Assembly: GCA_013813675.1 (NCBI GenBank)
Contig: JACCRH010000446.1
Coordinates: 1-12,891, forward strand
Source: Gemmatimonadales bacterium
GTDB taxonomy: Bacteria; Gemmatimonadota; Gemmatimonadetes; Gemmatimonadales; GWC2-71-9
Direction of reading: 5' to 3'
DNA length: 12,891 nucleotides
The position numbers and the translations under genes were made by a program. This document shows, one piece after another, positions 6,501 to 11,253 of the stretch (the stretch's first letter is position 1; each line of letters begins with the position of its first letter). The notes below the pieces were generated by a model. That model was not told the DNA's origin. It saw only the letters and a list, made by a program, of their open reading frames with translations, and searched no databases.

Positions 6501-7022
6501 CTACCTCAACACCACCCCCGCCGCACGGAGCTCGTGGTCGAGCAGCCAGCGCTTCTTGGCGAGCCCCCCGCCGTAGCCGACCAGGGCGCCATCCTTCCCC
6601 ACCACCCGGTGGCAGGGGATGAGGATCGCCAGGTGGTTGGCCGAGACCAGCCACCCGATCTGCCGGGGATGCAATCCGGTGGCCCGGGCAACGTCGTCGT
6701 AGGAGCGGGTCTCGCCCAGGGGGATCTTTCTGAGGGTCTTGAAGACTGCCACCTGCGCGGGGGACAGGTCGAACCAGCGCTTGAGGTAGTCGGGAAAGGG
6801 AAAGGGCCGGGAGGATCCGCCGAAATACTCGTCCAGCCAGGTGGTGGTGATCCGGCAGGTGCCCTGCGCGATGTGCAGCTCGGGCACGGCCGCCCTGAGC
6901 CGTACCGCCCATTTGATCGTCATGGCGCGATGAGGGAACTCGACAGCCAGCGGACCGGCCTCGCATTCCACCACCGTGAGCATTCCAATCGGCGAGTTGT
7001 ACGACGTCCATTCCACCTGCAT
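6501..7022 (-). CDS. methylated-DNA--protein-cysteine methyltransferase (O6-alkylguanine repair)
   Basis: A 173-aa suicide DNA-repair enzyme that moves the alkyl group from O6-alkylguanine to its own cysteine. The active-site motif is PCHRV (136-140) with acceptor Cys137. The recognition segment has Arg120 (RQIG in place of the usual RAVG) and Asn129, but the usual NP before the active site is NH here. GETRSYDDVA (103-112) and LVGYGGGLAKKRWLLDHE (147-164) are family hallmarks. The N-terminal about 80 residues are the variable ribonuclease-like half; there is no Ada domain. The ATG at 7020-7022 begins the domain, and a TATATTTCC box lies 28 nt upstream, as at lepB. A longer frame to 7103 runs through the promoter. 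It is monocistronic. It could be called ogt, but the subfamily is not certain. Confidence 0.93.
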   Translation of the reverse strand: MQVEWTSYNSPIGMLTVVECEAGPLAVEFPHRAMTIKWAVRLRAAVPELHIAQGTCRITTTWLDEYFGGSSRPFPFPDYLKRWFDLSPAQVAVFKTLRKIPLGETRSYDDVARATGLHPRQIGWLVSANHLAILIPCHRVVGKDGALVGYGGGLAKKRWLLDHELRAAGVVLR

Positions 7023-7050
7023 GGGGGCTCGACCGGTCCGGTTGGGAGGA

Positions 7051-7056
7051 AATATA
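7051..7056 (-). promoter_or_regulatory. TATATT -10 element of the methyltransferase gene
   Basis: Minus-strand TATATTTCC ends 28 nt before the ATG, the same motif and distance as at lepB. No ribosome-binding site better than GAG is present in the short leader. Confidence 0.45.
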
Positions 7057-7140
7057 CGCGGGACGCCGGAGCGGCGGGCGGCCAGTGCAGACGGTTGCCC
7101 CATCCGGGCGGAAGGATTGCCGATCCCGGAGTAAGTGGAG

Positions 7141-7221
7141 TGTCATCCCTAGCGGAGCGAGGGATCTTCTCCGCGTGCTTCGATGATCGCCAGCAAGATC
7201 CTCGCTCCGCTCGGGATGACA
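7141..7221. repeat. palindromic repeat element (REP/MITE-like)
   Basis: The left arm (7141-7168, beginning TGTCATCCC and containing AGCGGAGCGAGGGATCTT) and right arm (7195-7221, ending GGGATGACA) are inverted copies differing by one substitution and one base gap, around a 26-nt centre. Both termini carry TGTCAT/ATGACA. There is no coding capacity. The rest of the gap up to 7250 shows nothing else. Confidence 0.8.
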
Positions 7222-7250
7222 TATCGCTCTCTCCATCACTACACCGCCTT

Positions 7251-7322
7251 CCCGCGTCCCGCCGTGCCCCGTCCCGCCATCCCGCCATCCCGCCATCCGC
7301 CGTCCCGCCGTGCCCCCGCCCC
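7251..7322. repeat. C-rich tandem repeat with G-quadruplex potential on the minus strand
   Basis: An 8-bp unit CCCGCCAT is repeated three times (7273-7296) inside a longer run of CCCGCC-type words. C runs of three or more occur at 7251, 7258, 7267, 7273, 7281, 7289, 7304, 7313 and 7319. The runs from 7267 to 7291 are separated by 2, 5 and 5 nt, so the minus strand matches the G3-loop(1-7) quadruplex pattern. The tract ends 10 nt before the next -10 box. Confidence 0.7.
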
Positions 7323-7331
7323 GCGGCGCGA

Positions 7332-7337
7332 TATATT
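7332..7337 (+). promoter_or_regulatory. TATATT -10 box of a probable leaderless transcript
   Basis: TATATT is followed by only 6 nt before the ATG at 7344, which is the normal distance from a -10 box to the first transcribed base. There is no Shine-Dalgarno sequence. The mRNA is therefore predicted to begin at or next to the start codon. Confidence 0.5.
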
Positions 7338-7343
7338 CCATGC

Positions 7344-7955
7344 ATGACGTCTCCCCAAACGCTGGTCGTCCGCACCTTCACCGATCGGGCCGAGGGGCTT
7401 TCGCACTTCGTGCTGCGGGCCGGCGAGGCGCCGCGCCTGCTGGCCTTCGACGATGCGCTGGGGTGCCCGGTGGAGACCGCGCTCGCCGCGCTGGAGTGGA
7501 CCGGCGCCGTGGGGATCCTGCTGGACGACGATCTGCTCCACGCCGCGCGCCTCACCAGTGAGACCGCCGCCGCCGTGGTGGAGCGCAAAGGACCCGACGG
7601 CCGCCGGTTCGTCCACCTCGGCCCCCGGCTCGACGCGCCCCCGATGGATGTGTTCGAGGGCGCCATCCTCTTCGACGAGCCCGGGGTGAAGGCGGTGGAG
7701 TTCAGCCACCGGGCCCACGCCCTGGCGCACTTCCTTCGCGCCACCGCCGGTGCCGGCGCCTTGCTTGCCCTTCTGGGCCGCCGGGCCCCCGAGCTTCGCC
7801 ACCTCCGCCGGTGGCTCGGGCCCATCATCCAGGAGCTCGACGGACCCCGGCCGCTGGTCGCCGGCTGGTTCGCGGCGAGCTCCGCCGGCTGCCTCTTTTC
7901 ATCGGTCGAGCGCGAAGCCACCTACCGCTACATCGAGGTCGGACTCGAGTCCTGA
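7344..7955 (+). CDS. hypothetical 203-aa protein
   Basis: No family is recognised. The protein starts MTSPQTLVVRTFTDRAEGLS, is cytoplasmic (no signal peptide or membrane segment) and is mixed alpha/beta. It has an acidic cluster DDDLL (61-65), a basic LRHLRRWLGPIIQEL helix (151-165), and ends in a small-residue AASSAGCLFSSVERE segment. The open frame extends far upstream, but the ATG at 7344 is the first plausible start: it follows a TATATT box by 6 nt, while the upstream part is the C-rich repeat and the palindromic element. A nearby ATG at 7340 is out of frame. No Shine-Dalgarno is present, consistent with leaderless translation. It is a single gene with no operon partner. Confidence 0.75.
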   Translation: MTSPQTLVVRTFTDRAEGLSHFVLRAGEAPRLLAFDDALGCPVETALAALEWTGAVGILLDDDLLHAARLTSETAAAVVERKGPDGRRFVHLGPRLDAPPMDVFEGAILFDEPGVKAVEFSHRAHALAHFLRATAGAGALLALLGRRAPELRHLRRWLGPIIQELDGPRPLVAGWFAASSAGCLFSSVEREATYRYIEVGLES

Positions 7956-7972
7956 GACTTTCCACCTGAATG

Positions 7973-8046
7973 TGTGGATACACATCTCCACAAAACTGTG
8001 GACGGAGCGGGTAGGGCGATGGACGGGCGGGGGTTACCAATCCACA
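7973..8046. promoter_or_regulatory. cluster of DnaA-box-like motifs
   Basis: TGTGGATAC (7973-7981) matches the reverse of TTATCCACA in 8 of 9 positions; CAATCCACA (8038-8046) matches 7 of 9 including the ATCCACA core. Weaker TCTCCACA (7985-7992) and TGTGGAC (7997-8003) lie between. TCCACA/TGTGGA at 7987-8002 also forms a 6-bp hairpin with loop AAAC that could be the end of the 7344 gene transcript. Confidence 0.35.
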
Positions 8047-8075
8047 AACTGAGTCCACGTCAGTGTTGTAACCCG

Positions 8076-8118
8076 AATAAAATCAGGCACTTGCGCGACT
8101 TCACGCGGGCCCTATCTT
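8076..8118 (+). promoter_or_regulatory. promoter with UP element for the 8125 RNA
   Basis: AATAAAAT (8076-8083), -35 TTGCGC (8091-8096), a 16-nt spacer and -10 TATCTT (8113-8118). The AT-rich block is placed about 42-49 nt before the predicted start near 8125, where UP elements of stable-RNA promoters lie. It is the most AT-rich patch in its surroundings. Confidence 0.55.
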
Positions 8119-8124
8119 AGGCTC

Positions 8125-8553
8125 CACGCGCTTGTCTGGACACGTGCTGGGACCCCGAGTCACAGTGGCGGCCTGCCAGGCGGGTTCAAGCGGGATATCA
8201 GGGGAGAGCGCCGACGCAACCAAGGGCTCAGGCACTCGCTGATCCTGGTGATCACCCCGGCTTGGACAGGTGAAGCCAGTCGCGTGCTTCATCCACTCCG
8301 ATTTGGCGCCTCGGGGTGCAGTGCGAAAGGTCGGTCCGCGACCTGATCCGACTCGCAGCGCTCGAATGGATGAACCAGGTGGGATGGCCATCCGGCCTGG
8401 GGATCGATGCCAAGGCTTCACCTCGCCCTCCCGAGCGGCGAATCAGCCAACCGGTGGCAGGTGGGAGAAGAACGGCGGCAGCAATGCTCCGACCTTGGTT
8501 AGTCCAATCGTGGGACGGCCGTCTAGCCACGACTAGGCGGCCGTTCTCATTTT
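8125..8553 (+). ncRNA. candidate large structured non-coding RNA, unknown class
   Basis: About 430 nt between a promoter and a strong terminator, with no credible protein. Complementary segments are nested as in a folded RNA: TCCACG (8123-8128) with CGTGGG (8509-8514, one wobble); AACCAAGG (8218-8225) with CCTTGGTT (8493-8500); AGGTGAAGCC (8268-8277) with GGCTTCACCT (8414-8423, ten perfect pairs); TTCATCCA (8288-8295) with TGGATGAA (8367-8374). Local hairpins fill the rest: 8128-8147, TGATC/GATCA (8240-8254), GGTCG/CGACC (8330-8344) and CCAGG/CCTGG enclosing GGAT/ATCC (8375-8400). The conserved cores of RNase P RNA, tmRNA and SRP RNA are not present. It could be a trans-acting RNA, or less likely a decayed element. 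The downstream regulator begins 54 nt after the terminator. Confidence 0.6.
8515..8553 (+). terminator. strong intrinsic terminator of the structured RNA
   Basis: ACGGCCGTCTAG (8515-8526), loop CCACGA, CTAGGCGGCCGT (8533-8544): a 12-bp stem with one G-U wobble, then TCTCATTTT (8545-8553). It cannot end the 7344 gene efficiently, being 560 nt downstream, so it implies a separate transcript. Confidence 0.85.
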
Positions 8554-8606
8554 CTGGATGTCGCCCGACTGCCGAATTCCAGCCGAGCCCGGATAGCTTC
8601 CGCCCC

Positions 8607-8984
8607 ATGCCGCCGCTGCACCTGCTCATCCTGGCGCGGGCACCGGAGCGCCGTGACGCACTGCTCCACACCCTGCGCGCCGCGGGCCACCTCGCGTTGA
8701 CCGCTCCCGACGGCCCAGCCGCCGCCGAGGCCATCGGCGCGCCCGGGTTCGACGCTCTGGTGGTGGACCTCGAATGGCCGGAGCTCGAGTTGGGGCGTCT
8801 CAGAGAGGCGCTGGCGCCCGCCGACAGCGAGGAGCCTGATTCGCTGGACGCGGCGGAGCGTCGGCACATCGCGCTCACGCTCCGGTACACCGGCGGCAAC
8901 CGGCGCCGCGCCGCGCAGCTACTCGGCATCTCCCGCTCGACGCTGCTCCACAAGTTGCGCAAGTACGGCTTGGAGGAGAGCTGA
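8607..8984 (+). CDS. miniature response regulator: half receiver plus Fis-type HTH
   Basis: A 125-aa DNA-binding regulator. Residues 3-65 match the first half of a response-regulator receiver: strand LHLLILARAPERRDALLHTL, helix, then FDALVVDLEWPEL with Asp54 at the phospho-acceptor position. The second half (the conserved Thr/Ser and Lys strands) is missing. After a short linker, residues 79-122 form a Fis/NtrC C-terminal helix-turn-helix (RRHIALTLRYTGGNRRRAAQ, then LLGISRSTLLHKLRKYGL). The layout is that of the RegA/PrrA/ActR group, but much shorter. The ATG at 8607 was taken because the receiver strand starts right after it. There is no Shine-Dalgarno; TAGCTT lies 7 nt upstream, so the transcript may be leaderless. 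Phosphorylation is doubtful without the full receiver. No kinase gene is adjacent. Confidence 0.85.
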   Translation: MPPLHLLILARAPERRDALLHTLRAAGHLALTAPDGPAAAEAIGAPGFDALVVDLEWPELELGRLREALAPADSEEPDSLDAAERRHIALTLRYTGGNRRRAAQLLGISRSTLLHKLRKYGLEES

Positions 8985-8998
8985 GCCAAGCCGCAACG

Positions 8999-9057
8999 CA
9001 CCTGAGCTACGCACCTGAGCTACGCACCTGAGACGATGCTGCGCACCTGAGACGATG
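8999..9057. repeat. short tandem repeats with CACCTGAG core
   Basis: CACCTGAG occurs four times (8999, 9012, 9025, 9044). The first three are spaced 13 bp apart (CACCTGAGCTACG unit); the last two are part of a 19-bp unit sharing CACCTGAGACGATG. They lie between the stops of the mini-regulator and the convergent pseudopilin gene. Confidence 0.85.
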
Positions 9058-9080
9058 GCGTGGGACCTGCTTGCTCCGGC

Positions 9081-9512
9081 TCAGGGATTTCGGGTGATCC
9101 TCACCCGGCCGAGCCGCGACACCACGACCGTCCGCGAGGCCGAGCCGAGGCTCAATTCGAAGCTGGCGTTGGACAGCCCGGTGGTGATACCGAGTGGCGA
9201 GAATGTCAGAGTGCGAGGCGGCCCCGCCAGGGTGACCCCGTCCAGGGACGGCCCGGCGGAGGCCCACTGTGGCGGGCCAGCCCCAACCAGGGTGATGCGC
9301 AAGCTCTCTGCCGCCACGGCAAGAATTGCCGGTTGGCCGTGGACGATTGCTGCAGCTCGAGCGCGCCGGTGAGCGGCCACGATGTGCTGCGCCGCCCGCT
9401 CGACGGTAACCCCTTGTTTCAATGCAGTAAAACTAGGAAGTGCAATTCCCAGCAGCAGGCCGGCTACTGCTAGAGCCAGCACGGTTTCGACCAAGGTAAA
9501 CCCGGATCTCAT
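9081..9512 (-). CDS. GspH/FimT-type pseudopilin
   Basis: A 143-aa type II secretion or type IV pilus minor pilin. The prepilin peptidase motif is at the very start: MRSG, then FTLVETVLALAVAGLLLGIA with Phe5 as the methylated residue and Glu9 at the conserved +5 position. The hydrophobic helix is followed by a RRARAAAIVHGQ segment and beta strands ending TFSPLGITTG and VVVSRLGRVRITR, typical of GspH/FimT. The ATG at 9510-9512 gives the four-residue leader expected. TAATCT lies 6 nt upstream in an extended -10 context, and no Shine-Dalgarno exists, so translation may be leaderless. It is an orphan: no other pilin, ATPase or secretin gene is near, so it must work with an apparatus encoded elsewhere or act as an accessory pilin. 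Confidence 0.88.
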   Translation of the reverse strand: MRSGFTLVETVLALAVAGLLLGIALPSFTALKQGVTVERAAQHIVAAHRRARAAAIVHGQPAILAVAAESLRITLVGAGPPQWASAGPSLDGVTLAGPPRTLTFSPLGITTGLSNASFELSLGSASRTVVVSRLGRVRITRNP

Positions 9513-9518
9513 GGCCCC

Positions 9519-9524
9519 AGATTA
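9519..9524 (-). promoter_or_regulatory. extended -10 box of the pseudopilin gene
   Basis: Minus-strand TGCTAATCT (TG, one base, TAATCT) ends 6 nt before the ATG. The predicted transcription start coincides with the start codon. Confidence 0.45.
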
Positions 9525-9585
9525 GCAGTAGTGCCGTCCAATACCGGGACCTCGGGGCTGCAAGCCGGTGCATTATTCGGTGCCC

Positions 9586-9614
9586 TTGCCCTTCTGCGTT
9601 CCGGCGGCGATACT
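9586..9614 (+). promoter_or_regulatory. promoter of the TPR gene
   Basis: TTGCCC (9586-9591), 17-nt spacer, GATACT (9609-9614). Predicted start near 9621 leaves a leader of about 33 nt before the CTG start at 9654. Confidence 0.45.
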
Positions 9615-9653
9615 AGCGTTGTTCCGAACCCATAACGGTGGAAGGATCCCTCT

Positions 9654-10961
9654 CTGTTCACGCCCCAGCAGCTCTTCGACGAGTTCGGGTCGTCAGCGGA
9701 TGTCCTGGCTCACGCTCCTTTCCTGGAGCGGGCCCGGATCGAGCGCGAGCATGGCCGAGAGCATCCGGCGCGTCTCGCGCTGGGCGCCTACGTCGTGGCG
9801 CGGCTGGTGGACCGGCTCCTGTCCGGGCTGGAGGGGGTGGAGGCGCACGAGGGTTTCTCCTGGCAGGTGGCGGCGGTCCGGCGGCACCTGAGTGACCTTC
9901 CCAGCGACGCACCCGAGGCGGCGCACCTTCGCGGCATCACCGACGCGGTGCCGTCCGACCCGGTGCCGACGCCGGCCCTGCGGCTCTGTCTCACCGCGTA
10001 CGCCTACTTCCTGGAGCACGAGGCCCGGCTCGACGAAGCGCTGGATGTGCTCGGGCTGGCCGGGCGGGCGCACGGCGCGGCGGTGCCAGCGGGCGAGTTC
10101 GCGGCCATCGCTCTGTTCGCCGGCCGGCTGAACCGGTTGCTCGCGCGCTGGGGCGCCGCCAACACCTGCTACGAGCGGGCGGAAGACGCGTCGCGGACCG
10201 CGGGCGACATGGTCACCACGTTTCGCTCACGGCTGGGCCGCTGCGGCGTGCTGCGCGGGCAGGGCAACCTGCCCCTGGCGATGGCCAACACCCGCGCGGT
10301 GGTGGACGAAGCCGGCAAGCTCGGGCTTCGCGAGGTGCAGGCGATGGCCTACTCCGATCTCGGCTCGGTCTGCGCCAACCAGGGGCTCCGGGTGGAGGCG
10401 GTGCAGGCCAACTACCAGGCCTTCCTCCTCAGCGAAGACATGCTGCAGCGGATGCGGGTGCTCGGCGACCTGGGCGTCTGCCTCCTCGGCACCGGCGCCT
10501 TCGAGGCCGCCCGGCTCGCCTTCGAGCTGGTGGTGGAGTCGAACACCAGCTTCCTGGTGCGCACCAACGCGGTGCTCGAGCTCATGGACCTGGAGTCGTC
10601 GGTGGGAGATCGGATGGCGTTCGAGCGCCGGCGGGGTCAGGCCGAAGATGCCCGCGACCGGATGACGCCGAGCATGGCCGCGGACTTCCACTTCAAGGCT
10701 GGGGTGGGGATGGCGCGCTTCGGCCGCTTTAAGCGCGCCAAGGAATTCTTGGGCGCAGGCCTCCGGCTGGCGGAGGAGCATCGCCTGAACCTGTGGTACT
10801 TCAAGCTCGAGAGCGAGCTGAAAGCTCTCGAGGCCCAGGAAGCCAGTGCAGCGGTGGAGGCTCGCGAGCCCGAAGTCGCCCCGCCGGCTCCCTACGATGA
10901 ATCGCCGGCTGTCGAAGAAGTGGCGGTTGGGCTCCGCGAATACGCCTTGCTGAACGACTAG
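9654..10961 (+). CDS. TPR-repeat protein with probable CTG start
   Basis: A cytoplasmic helical protein of 435 aa (from CTG) with tetratricopeptide-like helix pairs over about residues 145-360, for example RAVVDEAGKLGLREVQAMAY followed by SDLGSVCANQGLRVEAV, and a second set containing DLGVCLLGTGAFEAARLAFE. Such scaffolds bind partner proteins. The first ATG/GTG/TTG codon is a GTG at 9795, but it has no ribosome site and falls inside a helix. The same frame upstream is clearly protein-like (starting LFTPQQLFDEFGSSADVLAH), runs back to a TAA at 9633, and holds a CTG at 9654 with GGAAGGA 7 nt before it. I therefore place the start at CTG. The C-terminal 45 residues are acidic and Pro/Ala/Glu-rich. 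The stop codon overlaps the stop of the convergent lipoprotein gene within CTAG. Confidence 0.8.
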   Translation: MFTPQQLFDEFGSSADVLAHAPFLERARIEREHGREHPARLALGAYVVARLVDRLLSGLEGVEAHEGFSWQVAAVRRHLSDLPSDAPEAAHLRGITDAVPSDPVPTPALRLCLTAYAYFLEHEARLDEALDVLGLAGRAHGAAVPAGEFAAIALFAGRLNRLLARWGAANTCYERAEDASRTAGDMVTTFRSRLGRCGVLRGQGNLPLAMANTRAVVDEAGKLGLREVQAMAYSDLGSVCANQGLRVEAVQANYQAFLLSEDMLQRMRVLGDLGVCLLGTGAFEAARLAFELVVESNTSFLVRTNAVLELMDLESSVGDRMAFERRRGQAEDARDRMTPSMAADFHFKAGVGMARFGRFKRAKEFLGAGLRLAEEHRLNLWYFKLESELKALEAQEASAAVEAREPEVAPPAPYDESPAVEEVAVGLREYALLND

Positions 10962-11140
10962 TTGTTCGATCCCTGCGTCTCGAGGTTGTTGGATCCCTGA
11001 GTCTCGTTGTTGGATCCCTGGGTCTCGAGCAGCGAGACGGGCGGATCGGACGGCCCGGTCGCGGAGCGCCCGCAGGCGGTCGATAGCGCGGCGACGGTCA
11101 GGCAGGCTACCACGATCCAGCTGGAAGAGCGCCGGGACAT
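10958..11140 (-). CDS. tiny lipoprotein with C-terminal ETQGSNN repeats
   Basis: A 60-aa protein. Residues 1-22 form a lipoprotein signal (MSRRSSSWIV, hydrophobic stretch, ALSTAC) with Cys23 as the probable lipidated residue. The mature part is only 38 aa and ends in three copies of ETQGSNN, two of them preceded by Leu. The ATG at 11138-11140 was chosen over one 15 nt further upstream because GAGAGGA (11147-11153) lies 6 nt before it. The gene ends on a TAG that shares the bases CTAG with the stop of the TPR gene. The mature peptide is hydrophilic and probably disordered. I do not recognise a family; a cell-envelope anchor or display peptide is possible, but no function is supported. It is divergent from the regulator operon. 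Confidence 0.7.
   Translation of the reverse strand: MSRRSSSWIVVACLTVAALSTACGRSATGPSDPPVSLLETQGSNNETQGSNNLETQGSNN
10961..11029. repeat. three in-frame tandem repeats encoding the lipoprotein tail
   Basis: Units of 24, 21 and 24 bp, each containing GTTGTT, then GATCCCTG and GTCTC. The middle unit lacks the trailing GAG codon. They differ at only two or three bases, indicating recent duplication or homogenisation. The length differences are multiples of three. Confidence 0.85.
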
Positions 11141-11211
11141 GGGAATTCCTCTCAAGTGGCGGTTCTCGAACAGGGGTTGCTGTCAATTTGAGAGTCGGCG
11201 AGCCCCGGTTT

Positions 11212-11253
11212 AAGGGCCCTTTTGCGACATTTAGGGACCGTTTTGCGACATTT
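11212..11253 (+). repeat. 21-bp tandem direct repeat at the head of the regulator operon
   Basis: Copies at 11212-11232 and 11233-11253 are identical at 18 of 21 positions; the last 13 bases TTTTGCGACATTT are identical. A period of 21 bp equals two helical turns, so two proteins would bind the same face. The second copy overlaps the likely TTG start codon. Confidence 0.75.

Noticed and set aside
7956..8090. Chromosomal replication origin
   Set aside because: Only two reasonable DnaA boxes, no long AT-rich unwinding region and no dnaA, dnaN or gidA nearby; reported only as a motif cluster.
8125..8180. Cobalamin-riboswitch-like word GCCGCCACTGTGAC on the minus strand (around 8161-8174)
   Set aside because: The other conserved boxes are not present at the right places, and no minus-strand gene follows; the next feature downstream on that strand is the antisense of the 7344 gene.
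8125..8553. RNase P RNA, tmRNA or SRP RNA as identity of the structured RNA
   Set aside because: The GAGGAAAGTCC core of RNase P, the tRNA-like ends of tmRNA and the GGAAGCAGC-type SRP loop were not found on either strand.
8316..8606. Upstream 97-codon extension of the Fis-type regulator
   Set aside because: It crosses the strong terminator and the nested helices of the RNA candidate, and the receiver fold begins right after the ATG at 8607.
8252..9001. 249-codon minus-strand frame over the RNA and regulator
   Set aside because: Ser/Arg-rich shadow frame with no recognisable domain; opposite to a clear receiver/Fis protein.
8999..9057. CRISPR array
   Set aside because: Repeats are 8-14 bp with 5- to 11-bp spacing, and there are no cas genes.
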